The notes: a model not told the origin generated them from the letters alone. 64,000 nucleotides of DNA from UBA2966 sp965242505 (GCA_965242505.1 OZ251449.1:2480001-2544000); one strand, 5' to 3'. Numbered from the stretch's first letter, positions 51,075-60,072 are shown. Numbers and translations: made by a program.

Positions 51075-52394
51075 TCAGCAGTCGAGCGTGCGCTCGCGCT
51101 CCCAGTCGGTGAGGTGGCCGGCGTAGCTCCGCCAGTCGTTCATCCGCAGCTTGACGTAGCTGTCGACCGACTCGTCGCCGATTCCGGCGCGGACGATCTT
51201 GCTCTTGTCGAGCTCGCGCAGGGCGTCGAGCAGGTTCTCCGGCAGCTTCCGCGCGCGCAGACGGCGCAGGTCCGAGGCGCTCCGGCGCTCGTACATGTTG
51301 ACGTCGAGCCGCTTGCCCGGATCGCGCTCGTTCTCGATGCCGTCGAGGCCCGCCGCGAGCAGGCCGGCCTGGAGCAGGTACGGATTGGCCGCCCCGTCCA
51401 TGAGGCGGAACTCGAAGCGCCCGGCGTCCGGGATGCGGACCATGTGGGTCCGGTTGTTCCCGCTCCAGGTCACGGCGTTCGGCGACCAGCTGGCGCCGGA
51501 CACGGTGGCCGGCGCGTTGATGCGCTTGTAGGAGTTCACCGTCGGGTTGAAGAAGGCGCACAGGGCGCCGGCCGAGTTGAGGACCCCGCCGAGGAAGTTG
51601 TAGGCGAGCTTCGACAGCCCCATTTCGTCCTTGTCGTCGAGGAAGAGGTTCTTGCGCCCGGCCTTGTCCCACAGCGATGCGTGGCAGTGGCAGCCGTTGC
51701 CCGTCAGCGTCGGGAAGGGCTTCGGCATGAACGTCGCCCGCAGGCCGTGCTTCTCGGCGATGGACTTGACCATGAACTTGAAGAACGCGTGCCGGTCCGC
51801 CGTGGCCAGGCAGTCCGCATAGTCCCAGTTCATCTCGAACTGGCCGTTCGCGTCCTCGTGGTCGTTCTGGTACGGCCCCCAGCCCAGCTCGTTCATGGCG
51901 TCGCAGATCTCGGCGACGACGTCGTAGCGCCGCATCAGCGCCTGCTGGTCGTAGCAGGGCTTCTCCTGGACGTCGAACGGATCGGAGATCGCCGAGCCGT
52001 CCGGCATGATCAGGAAGTATTCGCATTCGACGCCGGTCTTCAGGCGGTGGCCCCGCTCGGCGGCCTTCTCGACCTGCCGTTTCAGAATGACGCGGGGCGA
52101 GGCCTCGACTTCCCTGCCGTTCATCCACAGGTCGGCGGCGACCCAGGCCACCTCCTTCTTCCAGGGCAGTTGAACGAGGCTGTCGGGGTCGGGAATGCCG
52201 AACATGTCGGGGTCGGCGGGCGTCATGTCGAGCCACGCCGCGAAGCCGGCGAAGCCGGCGCCTTCCTTCTGCATGTCCCCGATCGCGCGGGCGGGCACCA
52301 GCTTCGCCCGCAGGCCGCCGAACAGGTCGACGAAACTGACGAGGAAATACTTGATCTTCCGGTCCTTGGCGACCTTTGCCAGATCGACGGCCAT
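51075..52394 (-). CDS. glnT: Type III glutamine synthetase (GlnT type)
   Basis: A 439-residue GS of the short GlnT kind found in rhizobia and relatives. VECEYFLIMPDG has the first metal Glu, NDHEDANGQFEMNWDYAD the second set, GNGCHCHASLWD the glutamate-binding region, and ATVSGASWSPNAVTWSGNNRTHMVRIPDAGRFEFRLMDG in the C-terminal active site. It makes glutamine from glutamate and ammonia, though relatives make gamma-glutamylmethylamide; the sequence does not settle this. Single gene, convergent with znuB. Confidence 0.88.
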   Translation of the reverse strand: MAVDLAKVAKDRKIKYFLVSFVDLFGGLRAKLVPARAIGDMQKEGAGFAGFAAWLDMTPADPDMFGIPDPDSLVQLPWKKEVAWVAADLWMNGREVEASPRVILKRQVEKAAERGHRLKTGVECEYFLIMPDGSAISDPFDVQEKPCYDQQALMRRYDVVAEICDAMNELGWGPYQNDHEDANGQFEMNWDYADCLATADRHAFFKFMVKSIAEKHGLRATFMPKPFPTLTGNGCHCHASLWDKAGRKNLFLDDKDEMGLSKLAYNFLGGVLNSAGALCAFFNPTVNSYKRINAPATVSGASWSPNAVTWSGNNRTHMVRIPDAGRFEFRLMDGAANPYLLQAGLLAAGLDGIENERDPGKRLDVNMYERRSASDLRRLRARKLPENLLDALRELDKSKIVRAGIGDESVDSYVKLRMNDWRSYAGHLTDWERERTLDC

Positions 52395-52551
52395 ATCGAC
52401 TTTCTCCCTGATGTTGTCGCTGTCTCGATGACGCGCCGGAGTTTAGGGATTTCGCCGCGGCAGGGAAACAGGGGAGCGGCTTGATGACGAGGATTTACAT
52501 CCTGTAGGTTCCTACGGGACTTCGTTCCTCTCCATCCGACGGGGGCGGGTA

Positions 52552-53097
52552 ATGGCGCGACGGAACGGAAACGGGTCGGAAGACGGACCGATCCACGAAC
52601 AGATCCTCACCGCGGCGCGACGCCTGCGCCGCCGGGAGAACTGGACGTTCAGACCCAACGAGATCGTTCGCGCCCTGCCGCATCTGAACGAGGGCTCGGT
52701 GCGAACGCACGTCGTGAGCCGGTGCTGCGTGAACGCTCCGAAGCACCATAGGCGCCGATGGCCGTATTTCCGCCGCGTGGAGCGGGGCGTCTACGAGATA
52801 CTGCCTCCGTTCCGCCGAACCGGCGACGGGGCGCCGGCGCGCGATGCGGAAGGGCTCGACGCGCGATCGGCGATTCATGCGGTGGTCTCGGAAAGCGAGG
52901 GCTGGTACGTGGCGGAATGCCTCGAGGTGGCCGTCGTTACCCAGGGCCGGTCACTGGACGAAACGCTGGCGAACCTGCGGAGCGCGTTGACGCTGCATCT
53001 CGATGACGAAGAACTCGCGCAGGCCGGTCTGTCGTCGGCGCCGCGCCTCGTCGTGAACTACGAAACCGCGGCCTTCGCTTCCGGATGCCTCGCCTGA
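52552..53097 (+). CDS. HicB-like antitoxin fused to an N-terminal winged-helix-like domain
   Basis: A 181-residue protein in two parts. The C-terminal ~75 residues (AIHAVVSESEGWYVAECLEV, TQGRSLDETLANLRSALTLH) are a HicB-type partial RNase H fold. The N-terminal ~85 (HEQILTAARRLRRRENWTFR, NEGSVRTHVVSRCCVNAPKH, FRRVERGVYEI) resemble the DUF7669 type, a winged-helix-like domain. A canonical HicB has its DNA-binding part at the C-terminus. The HicA-like gene overlaps it by 13 bases, so together they look like a toxin-antitoxin pair. Confidence 0.8.
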   Translation: MARRNGNGSEDGPIHEQILTAARRLRRRENWTFRPNEIVRALPHLNEGSVRTHVVSRCCVNAPKHHRRRWPYFRRVERGVYEILPPFRRTGDGAPARDAEGLDARSAIHAVVSESEGWYVAECLEVAVVTQGRSLDETLANLRSALTLHLDDEELAQAGLSSAPRLVVNYETAAFASGCLA

Positions 53098-53330
53098 GGC
53101 GACTGACGTCGCGAGAGGCGCTGAAGATCCTCGGGGATTTCGGGTTCGAGATCGCCACGACCCGCGGCAGCCACGCCAAACTCGTCCGCGTATCGGCTTC
53201 CGGCGAACGGCAGGTTCTGACGGTTCCGCTCCATTCGCGATTGCCGACCGGCACGGTGCGCGCGATCTATCGACAGGCTTCGCGTTTCGTCGCGGTCGCG
53301 GATCTGCGATCGCGGTTCTTTTCCGAATGA
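53085..53330 (+). CDS. HicA-like mRNA interferase toxin
   Basis: An 81-residue protein with a double-stranded RNA-binding fold. The catalytic His30 is in TTRGSHAKLVRV, followed by VLTVPLHSRLPTGTVRAIYR, the classical HicA pattern. It cleaves mRNA unless bound by its antitoxin. It is placed after the antitoxin with overlap, the reverse of the usual hicA-hicB order. Confidence 0.85.
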   Translation: MPRLRRLTSREALKILGDFGFEIATTRGSHAKLVRVSASGERQVLTVPLHSRLPTGTVRAIYRQASRFVAVADLRSRFFSE

Positions 53331-53710
53331 GACGAGGCGCCGCCGGGTCCGTTCGCGCTCCTTCCCCCTTGGCGTAGACCCCCACCCCGGCCCTCCCCCT
53401 GACAAGGGGAGGGAGAACGAGGGGGACGGGAGGGAGCCATCCACGCTCCTCCCCCTGACAGGGAGGAGGTCGGGAGGGGGGTGGATCGCGGTCCTGCGAC
53501 GCCGCGCGCCAGAGGCTCAGGCGTTGCGCCATGATGCACCGAGAGTGAGAGGCCAAAGTACTCGATCCAGTCCGGGGATGCGGTAATCCACGTCTCGCCG
53601 CTGACGTCGGCCCGTGGAGGTCGAGACAGCGAATCGACCATACGAACGACGAATTCCACTTCGACCGGAGAGAGCCGATCGAGCCTGGTCTTGAGTTCGT
53701 CGAGTGTCAC
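53267..53710 (-). pseudogene. Truncated partner of the DNA methyltransferase, tail supplied by repeat A
   Basis: The frame starts with GTG overlapping the methyltransferase stop (GTGA) and reads VTLDELKTRLDRLSPVEVEF, VVRMVDSLSRPP, ADVSGETWITASPDWIEYFG. After about 65 residues it runs into repeat A, and the rest (GPRSTPLPTSSLSGGG ...) is only a translation of the repeat. The remaining gene-like part would fit the start of a restriction endonuclease cotranscribed with its methylase, but I cannot name the family with certainty. Confidence 0.6.
53343..53515 (-). repeat. Intergenic repeat A, copy 9
   Basis: Read on the minus strand it shows GCGGTCCACCCCCC-type left part, CTCCCTGTCAGGGGGAGGAG, the second hairpin block, GGTGGGGGTC and GCGCGAACGGACCC. 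It ends within the 3' part of the methyltransferase partner gene. Confidence 0.78.
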
Positions 53711-54633
53711 GCGTTGCGCAACCGGCGCTCGATCAGATCGACGAATGCGCGGTTGATTTCGATGCCGACCCATCGCCTGCCGAGTTCGCGCGCGGCCAAC
53801 AACGTCGTTCCGGCCCCCGCGTAAGGGTCCAACACGATGCTGTCCCTGCGGCTGGTGATGGAGACGCATCGCCGCGTCAGCGTCATGGGCATCATGGCCG
53901 GATGGTCATCGACGCGTCCGTCGAGACGCCTGAGCGGCTCCGTCGCTATCTCCCATATGGTGCGCAGTCTGCGTCCGCGCGGCCCGCGCATCGCCTCTAT
54001 GTCATAATAGTAGTCCTGATTCTTGGAAAACAGGAAGACGGTCTCGTGCGCCTTGGTGGGGCGGTCCCGCACGGATTCCGGGTGCGCATTCGGCTTGCTC
54101 CAGATCACCTCCGAGCGCAGCCACCATCCGGCCTCCTGAAGCGCAAACGCGATCCGCCAGGGCGCGCCTATCAGGTCCTTCGGCTTCAGGCCGCGCGGCG
54201 TCGGGGGACGCACCGTCATCGCCCGCGCGCGATTCTTTCGATTCGGAGCGCGATAGCGCCGGTTCCCGGACGTGAAGGCGTCTCCCACGTTGAGCCAGAC
54301 CGTGCCGTCGCTTCGGAGCACGCGCCGAATCTCGTCGAAGGTGGCCACGATGCTGCCGACGTAGTCGGACAAGGCGTCATCCCGTCCGATCTGATGCTCG
54401 ACGGCGTAATCGCGGAGCGACCAGTAAGGGGGCGAGGTCACCACGGTTTGCACGCAGGCATCCGGCAGGAGCGTCAACGCGCGGCGGGCGTCTCCGCGCA
54501 CCAGCGCCGATTGCCGGAGCGTCAACGCGGCGGTTTCCGTCTCGTCGACCCGGACATGCCCGCCGCCGGCGGGCGAGGAAGGACATCGACCGGATCCGAG
54601 ATCATCGCCGAAGCGTAACGCCCGCGCCTTCAC
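53707..54633 (-). CDS. Site-specific DNA methyltransferase (beta class)
   Basis: A 308-residue methyltransferase starting with GTG. Catalytic motif IV TSPPYW is at 66-71, before the SAM-binding motif I DPYAGAGTT (269-277), as in the beta class (N4-cytosine or N6-adenine). Between them are VWLNVGDAF, LIGAPWRIAFALQEAGWWLRSEVIWSKPNAHPES, and ETVFLFSKNQDYYYDI, the familiar set. SPPYW with this order is common in N4-cytosine enzymes. The N-terminal ~25 residues may not be real. Its 3' neighbour is truncated, so it may now be solitary. Confidence 0.9.
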   Translation of the reverse strand: MKARALRFGDDLGSGRCPSSPAGGGHVRVDETETAALTLRQSALVRGDARRALTLLPDACVQTVVTSPPYWSLRDYAVEHQIGRDDALSDYVGSIVATFDEIRRVLRSDGTVWLNVGDAFTSGNRRYRAPNRKNRARAMTVRPPTPRGLKPKDLIGAPWRIAFALQEAGWWLRSEVIWSKPNAHPESVRDRPTKAHETVFLFSKNQDYYYDIEAMRGPRGRRLRTIWEIATEPLRRLDGRVDDHPAMMPMTLTRRCVSITSRRDSIVLDPYAGAGTTLLAARELGRRWVGIEINRAFVDLIERRLRNA

Positions 54634-54636
54634 GAT

Positions 54637-54858
54637 TCATGCGCTCCATGCGCCGGCGTCGAGTTCGCTGGGCGCGATCGGTTCGTGGCATCGGAGACGC
54701 CCGCCGCGCACGCCGGACGCGACCGCGCCTCCGTGGACTCGACCGGACCGGAGAATAGCCCATCCTTCTCCGGGAGCGCCATCCTCGGACGGCGCGCCGG
54801 GAACCAGGCGCCGCGGCGTCCCCATCCGCGCGGCGATGGCGGCGAACCGCTCCGTCAC
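54637..54858 (-). CDS. Small unrecognised protein overlapping the htpG stop
   Basis: A 73-residue frame starting with GTG that overlaps the htpG stop by GTGA and ends three bases before the methyltransferase start. It reads VTERFAAIAARMGTPRRLVP ... GEGWAILRSGRVHGGAVASG ... IAPSELDAGAWSA. The residue mix looks protein-like and the tight spacing on both sides supports it. No family recognised; it may be a chance frame. Confidence 0.45.
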   Translation of the reverse strand: MTERFAAIAARMGTPRRLVPGAPSEDGAPGEGWAILRSGRVHGGAVASGVRGGRLRCHEPIAPSELDAGAWSA

Positions 54859-56729
54859 GTCGCGGCGGCGATGCTCTTCGTCATCGCGTCCGCCAGCCGT
54901 CGCGAGAACGCGGCCGGATCGGGCAGGGGCTCGCCCTCGGCGATCCGCGCCTGATCGAACAGCAGGTGCGCCGCGTCCTCGAGCGCGTCGGAGGCGCCCT
55001 TCTCCGTCGCGCGCCGGGCCAGCGACCTGATCAGGGCGTGCCTGGGATTGATCTCCAGCACGCGCGGCGCGAGCTCGTCGAGCTGTCCCTGCTGCTTGAG
55101 CATCCTCGCGAGGCGCATGTCGAGGTCCTGCTCGTCCGCGACGAGGCAGACGGCGCTGTCGGTCAGGCGCTCCGAGGTCCTCACGTCCTTGACCGCATCG
55201 CCGAGCGTCTGCTTGAGGAGCGCGATCAACGTCGCGGTCTGGCTGTCGGACGGCCCTTCCTCGTCTTCCCGCGCGGCGTCCTCGTCCCGGAGGGCGAACC
55301 CGTCGAGATCGGCCGCTCCCTGGGTGACCGAGACGAAGGGCTTGTCCGCGTACCGTTGCGCCGCGGGCGCCCAGAACTCGTCGACCGCGTCCGTCAACAG
55401 CAGGACTTCTACGCCGCGCGCGACGAACCCCTCGAGTTGTGGGCTGCGCCGCAGCCCCTCCAGCGACTCCCCGCCGATGTAGTAGATCGATTCCTGTCCG
55501 TCCTTCATGCGCCCGACGTAGTCGTCGAGGGAAACCAGCTCGTCCCCCCGCGCGCTCGATCGGAACCGGGCGATCCCGAGCAGGGCTTCCCGCTGGTCCG
55601 GGTCCTCGTAGATGCCTTCCTTGAGCACCGCGCCGAAGTTCTCCCAGAACCCGGCGTACTCCTCGGGCTCCTTCTCCGCCTTCTTCCCGAGCTCGCCGAT
55701 CGCGCGGCGGGTCACCGCGCTCCTGATGCGGGCGAGGACCGGGCTCGTTTGCAGGAGCTCGCGGCTGACGTTGAGGGGCAGGTCCTCCGAATCGACCACG
55801 CCCCGGAGGAAGCGCAGATAGGGCGGCACGAGACCTTCGTGGTCGTCGGTGATGAAGACCCGCTTGACGTAGAGCTTCACCCGGTGGCGGCGCTCGGGGT
55901 GGAACAGGTCGAACGGCCTGACGGACGGCACGAACAGAAGGAGCGTGTACTCGATCTTGCCCTCCGCGCGGGCGTGGATGGTCAGCCAGGGATCGTCGAA
56001 GGCGTGTCCGACGTGGTGGTAGAACTCCTTGTACTGATCCGCCGACACGTCCTTTCGGGGCAGCGTCCACAGCGCGGCGGCCGCGTTGAGCTTGTCGTCC
56101 TCCCCGTCCAGCCGGATGGGGATCGGAATATGGTCGGAATAGGTCTTGACGATATGGCGGAGCCGTTCCGGCTCGAGGAATTCCTTCTCGCCTTTCTTGA
56201 GGCGGATGGTCACGGACGTCCCGCGGGAGTCGCGTTCCGCCTCGGCGACGGAAAACTCGCCGGAGCCGTCCGACGTCCAGCGCCAGGCCCGTTCTTCTCC
56301 CGCCTTCCGGCTCGTGACCTCGACCTGGTCGGCGACGATGAACGCGGAGTAGAACCCGACGCCGAACTGGCCGATCAGCGCGACGTCCCTGGACGAATCG
56401 CCGGTCAGTCGATCGACGAACGCCTGCGTGCCGGAACGGGCGATCGTGCCGAGGTTCTCGATCAGCTCCTCGCGGCCCATCCCGACGCCGTTGTCGGCGA
56501 CCGTCAGGCTCCGGGCCTTCTTGTCGACGCTCAGGACGATGCGGAACTCGGGGTCGTCTCCCGCGAGCTCGGGGTCGGTGAGCGCCAGGTAGCGCAACCG
56601 GTCGCAGGCGTCGGAGGCGTTCGAGACCAGCTCGCGAAGAAAGATCTCCTTCTCGCTGTAGAGCGAATTGGCGACGATGTGGAGCAGGCGGCCGACCTCC
56701 GCCTGGAAAGAAAGCGTTTCTTCCGCCAT
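54855..56729 (-). CDS. htpG: Hsp90-family chaperone HtpG
   Basis: A 624-residue chaperone. The GHKL ATP site is complete: IFLRELVSNASDACDRLRY, VADNGVGMGREELIENLGTIARSGT and LIGQFGVGFYSAFIVAD with the GxxGxG lid. The middle domain has VKRVFITDDHEGLVPPYLRFLRGVVDSEDLPLNVSRE with the catalytic Arg region, and the C-terminal dimer domain ends the protein. Length is normal. The start MAEETLSFQAEVGRLL is the usual form. Confidence 0.96.
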   Translation of the reverse strand: MAEETLSFQAEVGRLLHIVANSLYSEKEIFLRELVSNASDACDRLRYLALTDPELAGDDPEFRIVLSVDKKARSLTVADNGVGMGREELIENLGTIARSGTQAFVDRLTGDSSRDVALIGQFGVGFYSAFIVADQVEVTSRKAGEERAWRWTSDGSGEFSVAEAERDSRGTSVTIRLKKGEKEFLEPERLRHIVKTYSDHIPIPIRLDGEDDKLNAAAALWTLPRKDVSADQYKEFYHHVGHAFDDPWLTIHARAEGKIEYTLLLFVPSVRPFDLFHPERRHRVKLYVKRVFITDDHEGLVPPYLRFLRGVVDSEDLPLNVSRELLQTSPVLARIRSAVTRRAIGELGKKAEKEPEEYAGFWENFGAVLKEGIYEDPDQREALLGIARFRSSARGDELVSLDDYVGRMKDGQESIYYIGGESLEGLRRSPQLEGFVARGVEVLLLTDAVDEFWAPAAQRYADKPFVSVTQGAADLDGFALRDEDAAREDEEGPSDSQTATLIALLKQTLGDAVKDVRTSERLTDSAVCLVADEQDLDMRLARMLKQQGQLDELAPRVLEINPRHALIRSLARRATEKGASDALEDAAHLLFDQARIAEGEPLPDPAAFSRRLADAMTKSIAAAT

Positions 56730-56956
56730 GACCGGTCGTTCCTCGTTTCCGCGCGCGTCCGAATCGAAGGACTGGACCGAAAATATGGAATCCGCGCCCC
56801 CGATTTCAAGGTCGCGCCGTTCCGGCGGTCGCCGGTCGGGCTTGCGGCGCCGCCGGGAATCGGAGTAGGTAGCCACGGACGCAATTCGACGGCGCGTGAC
56901 GACGGCCCGCCGCCCGGACGGGGCGGCGGGCCGGCCACGGGCTCGGGAGGTCGGTG

Positions 56957-57979
56957 ATGGCGCGGAACAAGATCGCCCTGATCGGCGGCGGGAACATCGG
57001 CGGCACGCTCGCTCATCTGGTGGGTCTCAAGGAACTCGGAGACGTCGTCGTCTTCGACATCGTGAAGGGGTTGCCGCAGGGGAAGGCGCTCGACCTCGTC
57101 GAATCCTCCCCGGTCGAGGGGTTCGACTCGAGGATGGTCGGCGCGCAGGGCTATTCGGCGATCCGGGGCGCCGCCGTCGTGATCGTCACCGCCGGCGTGA
57201 CGCGGAAACCCGGCATGAGCCGCGACGACCTGGTCGGGGTCAACACGAACGTGATGAGGCGGGTGGGCGACGGGATCAAGCGCTACGCGCCGGACGCCTT
57301 CGTGATCTGCGTCACCAACCCCCTCGACGCCATGGTGTGGGTGTTGCGCCAGGCGACGGGCCTCCCCCACAACAGGGTCGTGGGCATGGCCGGGGTGCTG
57401 GATTCCGCCAGGTTCCGCTACTTCCTCGCCGAGGAATTCGGCGTCTCGGTCGAGGACGTGACCGCGTTCGTTCTGGGCGGGCACGGCGACTCCATGGTCC
57501 CCTTGACGCGCTACTCCACCGTCGCGGGCATCCCCCTGCCCGACCTCGTCAAGCTGGGCTGGACCACGAGGGAACGGCTGGCCGAGATCGTGCGGCGGAC
57601 GCGGGACGGCGGCGCCGAGATCGTGAACCTGCTGAAGACGGGATCGGCCTTCTACGCTCCGGCGAGCTCGGCCATCGTCATGGCGGAGTCGCACCTCAAG
57701 GACAAGAAGCGGGTGCTGCCCTGCGCCGCCTGGCTGGACGGCCAGTACGGCGTTCGCGGCCTGTACGTCGGCGTCCCCGTCGTCATCGGGGCCGGCGGGG
57801 TCGAGCGCGTGATCGAGATCGACCTCAACAAGTCCGAACGCAGGGCCTTCGAGAGCTCCGTCGAGTCGGTCCGCGATCTGATCGCCGCCGTGAAGCGGCT
57901 GGCGCCCGAACTGGCGCCGCGCCGTCCGCCCGCGAGACCGGCCAGAAAGACGTCCCGCATCCGTCCGCGTTCCCGCTGA
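56957..57979 (+). CDS. mdh: Malate dehydrogenase
   Basis: A 340-residue LDH-like malate dehydrogenase of the alphaproteobacterial type. NAD loop ALIGGGNIGGT (7-17), substrate Arg83 and Arg89 (VTRKPGMSRDD), D149/R152 in VLDSARFRYF and catalytic H176 in LGGHGDSMVP. It turns malate into oxaloacetate. A GTG three bases upstream is a possible start. The last ~20 residues (RRPPARPARKTSRIRPRSR) are a basic, Pro-rich extension unusual for this family. First gene of the TCA operon. Confidence 0.94.
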   Translation: MARNKIALIGGGNIGGTLAHLVGLKELGDVVVFDIVKGLPQGKALDLVESSPVEGFDSRMVGAQGYSAIRGAAVVIVTAGVTRKPGMSRDDLVGVNTNVMRRVGDGIKRYAPDAFVICVTNPLDAMVWVLRQATGLPHNRVVGMAGVLDSARFRYFLAEEFGVSVEDVTAFVLGGHGDSMVPLTRYSTVAGIPLPDLVKLGWTTRERLAEIVRRTRDGGAEIVNLLKTGSAFYAPASSAIVMAESHLKDKKRVLPCAAWLDGQYGVRGLYVGVPVVIGAGGVERVIEIDLNKSERRAFESSVESVRDLIAAVKRLAPELAPRRPPARPARKTSRIRPRSR

Positions 57980-58027
57980 GAACGGTTGCGGCGCCGACGG
58001 AGTCCGAACGACCGGCGGACGGAGGCC

Positions 58028-59197
58028 ATGAACGTTCACGAGTATCAGGCGAAGAACATTCTCGCGCGGTACGGCGTCGCCGTCCCCAAGGGGGCCGTGG
58101 CCGCCCGCGAGGACGAAATCGCGCGCGCCGTGGGCGAGATCGAGGGTCCGGTCTGGGTCGTCAAGGCGCAGATTCACGCCGGCGGGCGGGGGAAGGGCGG
58201 CGGCGTCAAGGTGTGCGGATCCGCCGAGCAGGCCCTCGAGGCCGCCCGCGGCATGATGGGCATGACCCTGACGACCCCCCAGACCGGCCCCGAGGGCAGG
58301 ATCGTCCGGAGGGTCTACGTCGAGGAAGGTTGCGACATCGCGCGCGAACTGTATCTCGGCGCGCTCGTCGACCGGGCGACGAGCCGGGTGACGATCATGG
58401 CGTCGACCGAGGGCGGCATGGAAATCGAGGAGGTCGCGGCCGAAAGCCCGGAGAAGATCCACATGGCGGCGATCGATCCGGCGACGGGGATCCAGCCCCA
58501 CCACGCCCGCCGCGTCGCTTTCGGACTCGGGCTCGAGGGCGGGCAGGCGAGCGCCGCCGCCAGGCTCGTGACCGGGCTCTACCGGGCGTTCGACGACACG
58601 GACGCGAGCCTGATCGAGATCAACCCCCTGGCCGTCACCGGGAACGGCGGCGTCATGGCGCTCGACGCCAAGATGAACTTCGACGACAACGCCCTCTACC
58701 GCCACGCCGACATCGCGGACATGCGCGACGAATCGGAGGAGGACCCGACGGAGCTCAGGGCCCGCGAGCACGAGCTCAGCTACGTCAAGCTCGACGGAAA
58801 CATCGGCTGCATGGTGAACGGCGCCGGCCTGGCGATGGCCACCATGGACATCGTCAAGCTCTACGGCGGGGAACCGGCCAACTTTCTCGACGTGGGCGGC
58901 GGCGCGACCAGGGAGCGCGTGACCGAAGCCTTCAGGATCATCCTCTCCGACGGGAACGTCGCCGGCATCCTGGTGAACATCTTCGGCGGCATCATGCGCT
59001 GCGACACCATCGCCGAGGGCGTCGTCGCGGCGGCCAGGGAGATCGGCCTCGACGTTCCTCTGGTCGTCCGGCTGGAAGGGACCAACGTCGACCTGGGCAG
59101 GAGGATCCTCGCCGAGTCGGGCCTCCCCGTCGTATCGGGCGACGACCTCGCCGACGCGGCGGAGAAGATCGTCGCCGCGGTGAAGGAGGCGGCCTGA
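58028..59197 (+). CDS. sucC: Succinyl-CoA synthetase beta subunit
   Basis: A 389-residue ATP-grasp subunit. MNVHEYQAKNILARYGVAVPKG is the standard start. VKAQIHAGGRGKGGGVK follows, then LIEINPLAVTGNGGVMALDAKMNFDDNALYRH (metal and nucleotide site) and NIFGGIMRCDTIAEGVV. It makes ATP or GTP while cleaving succinyl-CoA. GGAGG lies just before the ATG. The stop overlaps sucD by one base (TGATG). Confidence 0.97.
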   Translation: MNVHEYQAKNILARYGVAVPKGAVAAREDEIARAVGEIEGPVWVVKAQIHAGGRGKGGGVKVCGSAEQALEAARGMMGMTLTTPQTGPEGRIVRRVYVEEGCDIARELYLGALVDRATSRVTIMASTEGGMEIEEVAAESPEKIHMAAIDPATGIQPHHARRVAFGLGLEGGQASAAARLVTGLYRAFDDTDASLIEINPLAVTGNGGVMALDAKMNFDDNALYRHADIADMRDESEEDPTELRAREHELSYVKLDGNIGCMVNGAGLAMATMDIVKLYGGEPANFLDVGGGATRERVTEAFRIILSDGNVAGILVNIFGGIMRCDTIAEGVVAAAREIGLDVPLVVRLEGTNVDLGRRILAESGLPVVSGDDLADAAEKIVAAVKEAA

Positions 59198-60072
59198 TGT
59201 CGGTGCTGGTCGATTCGGACACGAGGGTCGTCTGCCAGGGGATCACCGGCGCCCAGGGCACGTTCCACACCGAGCAGGCGATCGCCTACGGCACCAGGAT
59301 GGTCGGCGGCGTGACGCCCGGAAAGGGCGGCGCGACCCACCTCGGCCTCCCGGTGTTCGACACGGTGCGGGAGGCGGTCGACGCGACGGGCGCGAACGCC
59401 TCCGCGATCTACGTGCCGCCCCCGTTCGCGGCCGACGCCATCCTCGAGGCGGTCGACGCCGGGGTGGAGCTCGTCGTCTGCATCACGGAAGGCGTCCCCG
59501 TGATCGACATGGTGCGGGTCAAGCGCGCGCTCGACGGCTCGCCGAGCCGCCTGATAGGCCCCAACTGTCCCGGCGTGATCACGCCGGGCGAATGCAAGAT
59601 CGGCATCATGCCGGGCCACATCCACGCGCGCGGCTCGACCGGGATCGTCTCGCGCTCCGGCACGCTGACCTACGAGGCCGTCGGGCAGACGACGGCCGCG
59701 GGACTGGGGCAGTCGACGTGCATCGGGATCGGCGGCGACCCGGTGAACGGCACGAGCTTCATCGACTGCCTGGAGATGTTCCTGGCCGACGACGAGACCG
59801 AGTCGATCGTCATGATCGGCGAGATCGGCGGCGCGGCCGAGGAGGAGGCCGCGGACTTCATCGCCAGAAGCAGGGTCAGGAAACCCATGGTCGGGTTCAT
59901 CGCCGGCCGCACGGCCCCCCCGGGCCGGCGCATGGGCCACGCCGGCGCCATCGTCTCCGGCGGCCGGGGCGGCGCCGAGGACAAGATCGAGGCGATGCGC
60001 GCCGCCGGCATCGCGGTGGCCGAGTCGCCGGCGGCGCTGGGGTCGACCATGGTGGACGCGCTCAAGGGCTGA
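59197..60072 (+). CDS. sucD: Succinyl-CoA synthetase alpha subunit
   Basis: A 291-residue subunit. CoA-binding CQGITGAQGTFHTEQAIAYG, VGGVTPGKGG, GPNCPGVITPGECKIGIMPG, and the phospho-His248 in RRMGHAGAIVSGG are all in place. It carries the phosphohistidine intermediate and forms the complex with SucC. The start overlaps the sucC stop. Followed by sucA after a 54-base gap. Confidence 0.97.
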   Translation: MSVLVDSDTRVVCQGITGAQGTFHTEQAIAYGTRMVGGVTPGKGGATHLGLPVFDTVREAVDATGANASAIYVPPPFAADAILEAVDAGVELVVCITEGVPVIDMVRVKRALDGSPSRLIGPNCPGVITPGECKIGIMPGHIHARGSTGIVSRSGTLTYEAVGQTTAAGLGQSTCIGIGGDPVNGTSFIDCLEMFLADDETESIVMIGEIGGAAEEEAADFIARSRVRKPMVGFIAGRTAPPGRRMGHAGAIVSGGRGGAEDKIEAMRAAGIAVAESPAALGSTMVDALKG

